Assembly: GCA_964404805.1 (NCBI GenBank)
Contig: CAYOLJ010000003.1
Coordinates: 1-33,101, forward strand
Reading direction: 5' to 3'
DNA from: Peribacter sp964404805
GTDB lineage: Bacteria; Patescibacteriota; Gracilibacteria; Peribacterales; Peribacteraceae
Length of the DNA: 33,101 nucleotides
How positions within the stretch are numbered: position 1 is the first letter of the stretch; the number at the start of each line of letters is the position of its first letter. The translations under genes and the position numbers were made by a program. Positions 1 to 6,827 of the stretch are shown piece by piece. The notes beneath the pieces are model-generated. The model was not told the origin of the DNA. It worked only from the letters and a program-made list of their open reading frames with translations, and made no database searches.

Positions 1-1620
1 AGGGGGAACACTGAGCATTGTAGGGTGCTCTTCGTATAACAGTGACGAGAGCAGGGGCCCGATGCGCTCAGGGACAGACTGAATGAATTGACTCCCCCCT
101 TGTCGTTGCTGAATCCATGCAATGCGGTGGTGGAGCAGTTCTGGTGTGAGAATACGATCGAGATCTGCCAGATCGCGCCGCGGAAGCTCCGGCAAGGTGT
201 CGTCTGCGAGGAAGGGCGCGAGGCGTTCACGTAGGGCGTGTGCCTCTGTTGTTTCGAGATCCTGACTGATGAGGTAACGCACATCCTGAAAGGCGCGGAT
301 TCGCTCGATCCAGAGCTGCAATAGGTCCAAGAAATTCGTAAGGTCTTCACGTCCTTCTGCGGCGGCACGTAGGTGATCGAGCACCACTTGCCAGCGCAAT
401 GCCTTCGTAGCTGTATCTTCGAGCATGGAGGCATCAGTGACGATCAATCGCGCGTTGGCAGTGAGGGCTGTATGACCAGGATGCTCCGGATCCGCGAGTA
501 GAGAGAGGAGTTGCTGGTGATCAATGAGGACAACCGAAGGGATATTCGTGAATTGCTGGTGATATGCCTTTGACTGTTGCGTGCAGGCGAGCTTGCCGTA
601 CCACACTGCCCTCTCATCTCCGTGCACAGGAAGATCACGGTGTGCCGTAGGGCGGTACCACCGCACTTTGACGGCTAACGTAGCTTCGTCTGACGTGAAG
701 GCCTGTTGCAGGAGCAGGGCTTCGACAGATTCTGGATCTAAAAGAAGTGGCGCAGGCATGAGCACGCGCGTTTTGCCTTCAGGCAGCGTGAGTCTGCGGA
801 CGCACGCTTCGAGGTTCTTTACGACGATCCATGTGGCTTCCTTTGAGGCCAGCGCTGTATCGACAATGCGTTGCAGCGTTTGGGGAGCGAGAGAATCTTC
901 TATCAGTGTCACGCCGTTTTTTGTAAGAGAGGGCAGATGCACGCGATCGCCTGTCTCCTGCTTTTTGGCGCGAGAGGGACGGGTCCCTGAGAGCAGCCAC
1001 TTCGGGCGTTTGGCGGCGGGCGTTGTCGGCAGCACCTCAGCCAGACGTCGATAGCCTGGCGAAGAGAGAGAGAAGATCTCAAAGAGCGTGCGAAGCTCAT
1101 CGGGTGGGAGTTCCTGCAGACGTTTCCAGCATTTGTCGAAGAGTTCCAGCGTGGCGTGCACGTCCCCGAGAGCGCGGTGCACTGGTTCATGTCGCAACTT
1201 GAGAACCGTGCTCACGTAACCGAGTGAGTAACTCGCCAGCTCAGGGAACACCATCGATGCGAGCATTGATGTGTCGATCCAGGGGTAATCTGTCAGGTCG
1301 ATACCTTCTCCTTTCAGCATGCGAATATCGAAGCCGACATTCTGGCCGACGATGAGGGCATCTTCACCAATCCTCGATCGAATCGTTTCGCGCATCTGCT
1401 CGAATGTGGGTTTTCCTTCGAGCATCTGTGTGGTGATGTGCGTGAGTACCTGCACAGTCGGTGGCACGTTCTCGGGAATCGCAATGAGCGTCTCGAATTC
1501 CTCTACAATCTTTCCTTTCTCTGCGCGTACCGAGGCAAACTCAATTACACGATTTGTCTTAGGTACGAAGCCCGTCGTTTCGGTATCGAGGACGACGAAG
1601 GAAAGCGGAGGCAAGTTCAC
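1..1620 (-). CDS. DEDDh 3'-5' exonuclease with DinG-helicase-like C-terminal region (partial)
   Basis: The frame is open from a GTG at 1620 to the left edge (540 codons, stop outside the window). The first ~170 residues form a complete DnaQ-type DEDDh exonuclease: LDTETTGF (Exo I), GQNVGFDIR (Exo II) and HRALGDVHAT (Exo III). This fold removes 3' nucleotides from DNA or RNA. The remainder recalls the DinG/XPD half of Firmicutes-type exonuclease-helicase fusions: a stretch like 'VVLIDHQQLLSLL' followed by 'LIVTDASMLED' sits where DinG has its NH-LL segment and DEAH box. However, the DEAH is DAS and no Walker A is visible in the part seen. Activity as an exonuclease is well supported; helicase activity is doubtful. 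The GTG start puts LPPLSFVVLDTE at the N-terminus as expected, and a TAGTAT box lies 6 nt upstream (1627-1632). It follows nusA by 39 nt on the same strand. Confidence 0.85.
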   Translation of the reverse strand, partial: MNLPPLSFVVLDTETTGFVPKTNRVIEFASVRAEKGKIVEEFETLIAIPENVPPTVQVLTHITTQMLEGKPTFEQMRETIRSRIGEDALIVGQNVGFDIRMLKGEGIDLTDYPWIDTSMLASMVFPELASYSLGYVSTVLKLRHEPVHRALGDVHATLELFDKCWKRLQELPPDELRTLFEIFSLSSPGYRRLAEVLPTTPAAKRPKWLLSGTRPSRAKKQETGDRVHLPSLTKNGVTLIEDSLAPQTLQRIVDTALASKEATWIVVKNLEACVRRLTLPEGKTRVLMPAPLLLDPESVEALLLQQAFTSDEATLAVKVRWYRPTAHRDLPVHGDERAVWYGKLACTQQSKAYHQQFTNIPSVVLIDHQQLLSLLADPEHPGHTALTANARLIVTDASMLEDTATKALRWQVVLDHLRAAAEGREDLTNFLDLLQLWIERIRAFQDVRYLISQDLETTEAHALRERLAPFLADDTLPELPRRDLADLDRILTPELLHHRIAWIQQRQGGSQFIQSVPERIGPLLSSLLYEEHPTMLSVPP

Positions 1621-1626
1621 ATCCCG

Positions 1627-1632
1627 ATACTA
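1627..1632 (-). promoter_or_regulatory. -10-like box TAGTAT before the exonuclease GTG
   Basis: TAGTAT on the minus strand ends 6 nt before the GTG at 1620, within the nusA-exonuclease gap. No good -35 is visible. It matches the spacing seen at many other starts in this window and would give a leaderless transcript. Confidence 0.4.
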
Positions 1633-1659
1633 GAGCGGGGAGCGGTTCGCTGCCAGCAA

Positions 1660-2871
1660 TCAGCTCTCTATGATTTCTGGCTCGGTAGATTTCTCAGGCT
1701 GAGTCTCTTCCGCAGGTGCTTCCGCGGGAGAGTCCTCTGTGGAAACGGCTTCTGCGTGAGCAATGTCGCCTTCTCTGAGCTCTGACAACTTGGCCTTAAA
1801 GGCCGCCAGCTCCTCGTAGTTGTACATGTCGAGTTCGAATCCGGTGAGCTCGGTAGCGAGGCGAATGTTCTGCCCCTTCTTGCCGATAGCCATGGGACGC
1901 TGAGCCTCCTCCACGAACACAGCGGCACGCTTTTTGATGCGGCGGTCCTGATCATCGAGGCGCTCCTGATTGTTCACAATAATGACAGCGGAGATCGAGG
2001 CTGGTTGCAGGGAGGTCGAGATGAGCCGAATGGGATCTTCACTCCACTCGATCATATCCACGCGTTCGCCATTGATCTCTTCCATCACTGCCTGAATGCG
2101 CACACCTTTCTGGCCCACGCAGGCGCCGATGGGATCGATGCGAGGATCATTGCTCGCCACAGCAACTTTGCTTCGGAAACCCGCGTCACGTGCAATCGCC
2201 TTGATCGTGACATCGCCGTTGCGGACTTCGGGGATCTCGAGTTCGAGGAGCTTTTGTACGAGTCCGGAGTGCGTGCGCGAGATCTTGAGCTGCGGCCCTT
2301 TACCGGTGAGTTCCACTTTATCCAGGTACACACGAATGCGCTTACCGGTGTAGTAGTGCTCACCAGGAATCTGTTCTCTCCAGGGGAGGCTCACTGTCAT
2401 ACCTTCAATTTCTAACGTGACCCAGTTGGGTTCCACTTTTGTCACCGTGGCAGTCAGGAGCTCGTTCTCACGATCCTTAAACATCTCGTACAGACTCTGC
2501 TTCTCGGCTTCCTGCAGCTTTTGCAGAATCACTTGCTTGGCTGCTTGCGCGGCAATGCGTCCGTAGCCCACGGGCGTCACATCAATCGAGATTTCGTCAC
2601 CCACTTCGGCATCCGGCTTCACTTTGCGAGCGTCCTTCAGACTGATTTCAAAGTTGTCATTCTCCACATCCTCCACCACCTCTTTCACCAGCAGAATCGT
2701 TGGCATATCTTTGCCCTCTTCTAAATCCACGCGGATTTCCTGCTCCTTATTACCGAAGTCCTTGCGATAGGCAGTGACAATGGCCTGTCTCACGGCTTCG
2801 AGAACCTGATCAGGCTTTACGCTCTTTTCGGCACAGATCTGGTTAATGGCGGCGATGAACGATGCACGCAT
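1660..2871 (-). CDS. nusA: Transcription termination/antitermination factor NusA
   Basis: 403 residues. NusA binds RNA polymerase and nascent RNA and controls pausing, termination and antitermination. Visible domains are an N-terminal polymerase-binding domain (about 1-128), an S1 domain (about 133-200, beginning ENELLTATVTKVEPNWV), KH1 (about 225-290, loop GQKG) and KH2 (about 300-355, loop GKKG in MAIGKKGQNIRLA). After ~365 the protein ends in a Glu/Pro-rich tail, so the C-terminal acidic repeats of the E. coli protein are absent, as in many bacteria. The ATG at 2871 gives the standard N-terminus. rimP, the usual upstream neighbour, is not there; instead lspA is transcribed divergently 291 bp away. 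The stop is TGA, evidence that TGA is not reassigned in this genome. Confidence 0.97.
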   Translation of the reverse strand: MRASFIAAINQICAEKSVKPDQVLEAVRQAIVTAYRKDFGNKEQEIRVDLEEGKDMPTILLVKEVVEDVENDNFEISLKDARKVKPDAEVGDEISIDVTPVGYGRIAAQAAKQVILQKLQEAEKQSLYEMFKDRENELLTATVTKVEPNWVTLEIEGMTVSLPWREQIPGEHYYTGKRIRVYLDKVELTGKGPQLKISRTHSGLVQKLLELEIPEVRNGDVTIKAIARDAGFRSKVAVASNDPRIDPIGACVGQKGVRIQAVMEEINGERVDMIEWSEDPIRLISTSLQPASISAVIIVNNQERLDDQDRRIKKRAAVFVEEAQRPMAIGKKGQNIRLATELTGFELDMYNYEELAAFKAKLSELREGDIAHAEAVSTEDSPAEAPAEETQPEKSTEPEIIES

Positions 2872-2932
2872 GGACTAGAGGGGAAGCGGAGGATGAAGAG
2901 AGAGGAGAGAAAGAGGAACTTGACGCCGCAGC

Positions 2933-2960
2933 GTCACCCTGAGCGTTGCCGAAGGGCACC
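2933..2960 (+). repeat. Palindromic repeat related to the serS-tail element
   Basis: GTCACCCTGAGCG, two changed bases, then GCCGAAGGGCACC. The first 21 nt match the minus-strand element at 17935-17963 except for two bases; the right arm is decayed so the palindrome is imperfect. It lies between nusA and lspA. A perfect 6-bp hairpin (GTTCCG/CGGAAC, 2961-2978) follows directly. Confidence 0.6.
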
Positions 2961-3029
2961 GTTCCGATGCTACGGAACAGTGTGAACTACTTCTTAAAAA
3001 ACTCTAAGTCCATTCTATTGGTGTTTGGG

Positions 3030-3083
3030 GCTTGGCGCAAGCAAAAGGTCATTCTCCTTTGCGTTACATCAAAGAGGGAGAAT
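3030..3083. other. Cluster of RNA-type hairpins in the nusA-lspA gap
   Basis: Two inverted repeats are seen: GCTTG-gcg-CAAGC (3030-3042), and ATTCTCCTTTG (3051-3061) facing CAAA (3070-3073) and GGAGAAT (3077-3083). The 291-bp gap 2872-3162 has no convincing gene. These could be part of a leader, terminator debris or a small RNA; no known RNA family was recognised. Confidence 0.35.
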
Positions 3084-3150
3084 CGTTCTATTCCTCAGTT
3101 AGGATACCTGTCAATCGCCAGCGATTTCTCTCGCTTGGTAGGTTCTTTGC

Positions 3151-3156
3151 TACCAT
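3151..3156 (+). promoter_or_regulatory. -10-like box TACCAT for lspA
   Basis: TACCAT ends 6 nt before the lspA ATG. No convincing -35 hexamer is present at 16-18 nt spacing. The position predicts a transcript starting at or next to the start codon. Confidence 0.45.
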
Positions 3157-3162
3157 AACGAC

Positions 3163-3594
3163 ATGAGAATACTGCTGGTGACCGTATTGCTTAGTGGGGC
3201 GTTGAGTCTTGTGAGTGCCATACTGGCCGATACACTCCTCGCGCATCGTATTGCGATCGTCGGCTCGTTTGCCGGCTTGGAGTATTCGCTCAATCCGGGA
3301 GTGGCATTCGGGGTCGCCTTTGCGCCCATCCTGCAGATGTCGCTGATTGCTGCAGCCCTCGTGGCTGTTGTATGGATGTCATGCAAGGCGCGCAAGACGG
3401 CAGAACGGCTTGCGTACGGGCTCATCCTTGGTGGGGGGCTGGCGAACATCATTGATCGTCTGCGCGATGGCCTCGTCACCGATTACTTTCAGATTGGTTC
3501 CTTTCCCCTGTTCAATGTGGCGGATAGCTGTATCACGATTGGGGTCCTGATGTTGTTTATGGAGATGCTGGTCTGGCGGAGACGTAAGCTGTAA
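3163..3594 (+). CDS. lspA: Lipoprotein signal peptidase (signal peptidase II)
   Basis: 143 residues, close to the usual 150-170. LspA is a membrane aspartyl protease that cleaves the signal peptide of diacylglyceryl-modified prolipoproteins. The family signatures are present: NPGVAFG (44-50), GGLANIIDRL with catalytic D98, and FNVADS with catalytic D121. Hydrophobic segments fit four transmembrane helices, and the C-terminus is basic (RRRKL). The gene implies that lipoproteins are made; lgt is not in this window. The start ATG is preceded by a TACCAT box 6 nt away and no Shine-Dalgarno. The stop codon is embedded in an inverted repeat (3586-3626) that probably forms its terminator. Confidence 0.95.
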   Translation: MRILLVTVLLSGALSLVSAILADTLLAHRIAIVGSFAGLEYSLNPGVAFGVAFAPILQMSLIAAALVAVVWMSCKARKTAERLAYGLILGGGLANIIDRLRDGLVTDYFQIGSFPLFNVADSCITIGVLMLFMEMLVWRRRKL

Positions 3595-3655
3595 GACATA
3601 AGCCCTAAGCGCGCTGCTTACAGCTTTATAGCTTAAAGCTTATAGCTTTTTAACT
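3586..3655 (+). terminator. Inverted-repeat region after lspA, probable terminator
   Basis: AAGCTGTAAG (3586-3595, including the lspA stop) pairs with CTTACAGCTT (3617-3626). It is followed by repeated AGCTT/TATAGC units and a TTTTT run near 3647-3651. Similar AGCTT-rich sequence follows dnaJ, so it belongs to a recurring intergenic family. Confidence 0.5.
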
Positions 3656-3705
3656 CTTCCAATCGCTACCACCGGCCACCCCTTCACGCTAAAATGCACC
3701 CCTCT

Positions 3706-5043
3706 ATGGATATCCGCTACCGCGTACGCGGTGGGCTTCCCCTCCGTGGCGATGTCACCATCAGCGGCTCGAAAAATGCTGCGCTCCCGCTCATTGCGGC
3801 ATCAGTGCTCGCCAGTGGCGAGACTGTGCTCCACAACGTTCCCCGGTTGCGCGATATCACCGTCATGCTTCGGATTTTGGAATTCCTTGGAGCCGAGACA
3901 TCGTTTCAGGGCAGTACCGTTCGCATTCGTACACACAAACTCCAGAACCGACTAATCCCCAGTGAGCTCGTGAACAGACTGCGCGGTTCGATCGTGCTTT
4001 TGGGCCCGCTCCTCGCACGCTTTGGAGAAGTTTCGATGGCATATCCAGGAGGGTGCGTGCTCGGTAAGCGGCCGGTACATGCGCACATTGCGGCCCTTGA
4101 ACAACTGGGAGCGAAGGACCGCAGTACGGATGAAATCCTCCATCTCGAAGGAGCACTGAAGCCCGGGCGTGTGATTCTGCCCGAGTTCTCGGTGACAGCT
4201 ACTGAGAACGCTGTCATGGCTGCCGCTCTCGTTCCGGGAGAGGTGCAGATCGATCTCGCTGCTGCAGAACCGCATGTGCAGGAGGTAGAGAAGCTCGTCG
4301 CTGCGATGGGGGCGCAGGTGGAAGGCATTGGCACACATACGGTGTCGATACAGGGCAAAAAGACGCTGCAACCGCAGACACATACCGTCATCTCTGATTA
4401 TCTTGAGGCAGGCGCGTTCATTATTGCCGCTCTCGTGACCAAGGGCAAAGTGCGTCTGCACGAAGTGGATAGTGAACATTTGGTTTCGTTCCTGAGCGCC
4501 CTCAGGCGCATGGGGGCCGTTGTAAAAACAGAAAGAGATGTTTTATTTGTGGATGGTGAGCTCTCGATGCTCAAAGCACTCGAAATACGTACGAACATCT
4601 TCCCAGGGTTCCCCACCGATCTGCAGGCGACGATGGGGGTCGCGATGACGCAGGCCCACGGAGTGAGTCGAATCTTTGAGAGACTCTTCGAGGGACGTAT
4701 GGCGTACTTGTATGAGCTCGAAAAGATGGGGGCTCACATCGAGATTCTCAATGCGCACGAAGCACTTGTCATTGGTCCTACAGAACTCAAAGGCCGCATC
4801 GTTTCCAGTAACGACATCCGTGCCGGGGCAGCCATGGTTCTGGCAGGCCTCTGTGCCAGTGGAGATACCACCATCACCGATGTTCGTTACATCGAGCGTG
4901 GCTACGATCGCTTCGATGAAAAACTCAGAAACCTGGGGGCGAATATCGACAAAATTGTCACGGAGGAGCGCAGTGAGCAGGATGATGAGGCTGATACTCC
5001 TCTGCCATCCAGCTCTTCGACTCCATTGACGATGAAGCGATAA
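3706..5043 (+). CDS. murA: UDP-N-acetylglucosamine 1-carboxyvinyltransferase MurA
   Basis: 445 residues from the ATG at 3706. MurA transfers enolpyruvate from PEP to UDP-GlcNAc, the first committed step of peptidoglycan synthesis, in the cytoplasm. Seen: SGSKNAALP with the conserved Lys/Asn pair (K23, N24), and the active-site loop PGGCVLGKRPVHAH with the catalytic Cys at 117, so the enzyme should be fosfomycin-sensitive by family rules. The two-lobed EPSP-synthase fold is full length. A hydrophilic Glu/Asp/Ser-rich tail (about 420-445) is extra. An in-frame ATG at 3694 lies inside a TAAAAT box (3690-3695); the start at 3706 matches the normal MurA N-terminus and sits 10 nt after that box, so I prefer it. 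Downstream is a small MBL-like gene in the same direction. Confidence 0.95.
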   Translation: MDIRYRVRGGLPLRGDVTISGSKNAALPLIAASVLASGETVLHNVPRLRDITVMLRILEFLGAETSFQGSTVRIRTHKLQNRLIPSELVNRLRGSIVLLGPLLARFGEVSMAYPGGCVLGKRPVHAHIAALEQLGAKDRSTDEILHLEGALKPGRVILPEFSVTATENAVMAAALVPGEVQIDLAAAEPHVQEVEKLVAAMGAQVEGIGTHTVSIQGKKTLQPQTHTVISDYLEAGAFIIAALVTKGKVRLHEVDSEHLVSFLSALRRMGAVVKTERDVLFVDGELSMLKALEIRTNIFPGFPTDLQATMGVAMTQAHGVSRIFERLFEGRMAYLYELEKMGAHIEILNAHEALVIGPTELKGRIVSSNDIRAGAAMVLAGLCASGDTTITDVRYIERGYDRFDEKLRNLGANIDKIVTEERSEQDDEADTPLPSSSSTPLTMKR

Positions 5044-5130
5044 GCTGAGTGTGGAGTGGTAATTTTTTGCAAAAGATTGCACTCTCTATCTTTGCGTCCT
5101 GCGTTCCTTCCCCTATCATACCTTCGCTCT

Positions 5131-5676
5131 ATGGCAACGATTTCTTCTCTTGACGGCCTCACTCTGCAGTGTACATTCGGCAAAACGGATTTCACCATTT
5201 TCCCAGCCGCACAGGCCAAGCCAGGGCCCGAAGGCACAATGACGATCTTCTCGCATCCCGACGAAAATCCTCCCGAGCGCACGATCAGCTGGCCGGGCGA
5301 GTACGACTTTGACAGCATCTTCATCCGCGGCCTCGGTCACAAGGAGGGCGGACAGGTTTCGTACATTATCAATGCCGATGATGCGCGGTGCCTCTTTCTC
5401 TCGTCACCCCTTCACGATCTCAACGATGCGGAGCTCGAAATTGTCGGTGATATCGATGTTCTCATTCTGCCGGTGGATGACGTGAAAATCGTGCAACACC
5501 TCATTGATGTCGTAGATCCGCGTGTGCTTATTCCTCTCGAAGCGAAAGACGGCAAGGCATTCCAGGAGGTGCTCAAGATCTGCGGTGCTGTGGGCAAAGA
5601 GGTTGTGGATGAGTACAAGGTCAAATCTCTCCCCGCAGAGGGCAGAGAAGTCGTGCTGCTAAAGGCGAAGAAGTAG
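5131..5676 (+). CDS. Metallo-beta-lactamase-fold protein (UlaG/COG2220-like), metal ligands apparently lost
   Basis: 181 residues from ATG 5131. It resembles small UlaG-like MBL-fold proteins: 'SWPGEYDFDSIFIRG' (the GEY segment), a strand-rich middle, 'DIDVLILPVDD' and 'IDVVDPRVLIPL'. In active relatives the sequence has an N-terminal HG-x-x-CF segment, a GDxGH motif and a final HY; here the equivalents read TLQCTFG, LSSPLHDLND and PLEAK. The zinc-binding histidines therefore appear to be missing, which suggests a non-hydrolytic or binding role. A TATCAT box (5114-5119) lies 11 nt before the ATG, with no Shine-Dalgarno. It is 87 nt after murA on the same strand. The fold assignment is moderately sure, the function unknown. 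Confidence 0.75.
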   Translation: MATISSLDGLTLQCTFGKTDFTIFPAAQAKPGPEGTMTIFSHPDENPPERTISWPGEYDFDSIFIRGLGHKEGGQVSYIINADDARCLFLSSPLHDLNDAELEIVGDIDVLILPVDDVKIVQHLIDVVDPRVLIPLEAKDGKAFQEVLKICGAVGKEVVDEYKVKSLPAEGREVVLLKAKK

Positions 5677-5740
5677 GGTTTAGGGTTAGTGTTAGGACTA
5701 GGGGGGAGGAAACGGTTCTCGTATTTTGTGTGCAGCACAG

Positions 5741-5746
5741 TACAAT
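5741..5746 (+). promoter_or_regulatory. -10-like box TACAAT immediately before tRNA-Arg
   Basis: TACAAT ends 8 nt before the first base of the mature tRNA. The flanking bases (cag TACAAT g) are the same as in front of the XRE gene at 25324. No good -35 is seen. Confidence 0.5.
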
Positions 5747-5754
5747 GGCAGCAC

Positions 5755-5829
5755 GGTCCCATAGTTCAATGGATAGAACAACCCTCTCCTAAGGGGTAAA
5801 TGTAGGTTCGATTCCTACTGGGATCACCA
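5755..5829 (+). tRNA. tRNA-Arg, anticodon CCT, CCA encoded
   Basis: The cloverleaf folds fully: acceptor GGTCCCA/TGGGATC, D stem GTTC/GAAC, anticodon stem ACCCT/GGGGT with loop CTCCTAA (anticodon CCT, reads AGG), short variable loop AAAT, T stem GTAGG/CCTAC with loop TTCGATT. The discriminator is A and the 3' CCA is encoded (5827-5829). It ends 3 nt before the stop of the convergent pyrF gene. Confidence 0.95.
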
Positions 5830-5832
5830 GAA

Positions 5833-6675
5833 TTATCCATTTAGCGCGCTCTTCAATTCTCCTCGCATCTTCTCCGCCGCCTTCTGCGCGGCCTCCTTCC
5901 AGTCCTTGCCCTTCGAGGCAAAGATGATGGAGCGCGACGCATTCACGATCGCTCCCTTACCATTCACAAATCCACGCGCCACATCGGCTGCCGTGCCTCC
6001 CTGTGCGCCGTAGCCTGGGATGAGTAGGATGTTGTGTGCGAGCAGTGTGCGCAGGTACTTAAGTTCTTCGGGGTAAGTGGCGCCCACCACGGCCCCTACG
6101 CAGGAGTAGCCGGATTCCTTACCTAGATGATCGAGCCCCCAACTCTCGACGAGCTGTGCCATGTGTTCGTGCACCGTTTCATCCCCTGTGGGCAGATCCT
6201 GCAGTTCGATGGAACTGGGATTAGAGGTCTTCACGAGCACGAAGATGCCTTTGTCATTCTTGGTACAGCGCTCGATGAAAGGCTTGATACCGTCGGAGCC
6301 TAAGTAGGGCGAGACGGTGAGCGCATCAATAGGCGAATCTTTCGTGAGGTAGGCATCCGCATAGGCTTCGCAGGTGGAACCGATATCATTGCGTTTGCCG
6401 TCGGCGATCACGAGCAGCCCCTGCAGTTTTGCATAGGCGCAGGTTTCATAGAAGGCGCGCATCCCCTCCCAGCCCAATACTTCGTAGTAGGCCATCTGCG
6501 GCTTCACGCAGCAGGCAACATCTTTCACGGCATCGATGATTCCGGTACCGAAAGTGATCAATCCCTTGGCGTCCTTCGCAATGCCTTCGGGGAGTTTGCT
6601 GAGATTGGGATCGAGCCCCACGCAGACGGGGGATTTTTGTAGAGTGGCAGAGGTGAGAGCGTCGGCGAAGTGCAT
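5833..6675 (-). CDS. pyrF: Orotidine 5'-phosphate decarboxylase (type 2)
   Basis: 280 residues, the long subfamily-2 type. It decarboxylates OMP to UMP, the last step of de novo pyrimidine synthesis. Motifs: VGLDPN (19-24), KPQMAYYE, the catalytic ADGKRNDIGST (K94 with two Asp), VGATYPEEL and the phosphate-binding LIPGYGAQGG. No other pyrimidine gene is nearby, so whether the full pathway exists cannot be told from this window. The ATG at 6675 is preceded at 7 nt by TATCGT (6683-6688). It converges on the tRNA-Arg gene. Confidence 0.95.
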   Translation of the reverse strand: MHFADALTSATLQKSPVCVGLDPNLSKLPEGIAKDAKGLITFGTGIIDAVKDVACCVKPQMAYYEVLGWEGMRAFYETCAYAKLQGLLVIADGKRNDIGSTCEAYADAYLTKDSPIDALTVSPYLGSDGIKPFIERCTKNDKGIFVLVKTSNPSSIELQDLPTGDETVHEHMAQLVESWGLDHLGKESGYSCVGAVVGATYPEELKYLRTLLAHNILLIPGYGAQGGTAADVARGFVNGKGAIVNASRSIIFASKGKDWKEAAQKAAEKMRGELKSALNG

Positions 6676-6690
6676 GGTTACTACGATACA

Positions 6691-6721
6691 GGGGGTAGGG
6701 CGTAGGGGGTAGGGCGTAGGG
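6691..6721 (+). repeat. G-rich tandem repeat, GGGGGTAGGGCGTA unit
   Basis: Two copies of a 14-nt unit plus GGG lie upstream of pyrF. The reverse complement of its core recurs at 6805-6815 (GCCCTACGCCC) near the comM stop, and the same family appears in the metK leader (10076-10106). The 150-nt gap 6676-6827 thus holds a long-range inverted repeat and no gene. Confidence 0.6.
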
Positions 6722-6827
6722 TTCCTTTTTGCATGTGCGCATGCATAAGTCCTGAAAGCAATTTCCCCTCTTCTAGTACGAGTGAGATCAAGGAGGGCCT
6801 TATTGCCCTACGCCCTTTTCCTAGGCC

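Noticed and set aside
1..1620. Frameshifted or broken gene at the left edge
   Set aside because: The minus-strand frame is continuous from GTG 1620 to the edge; it only lacks an ATG start.
2005..2415. 136-codon plus-strand frame inside nusA
   Set aside because: Antisense shadow of the conserved S1/KH region of nusA.
2946..3158. 70-codon frame in the nusA-lspA gap
   Set aside because: Crosses several hairpins and a repeat and resembles no family; likely chance.
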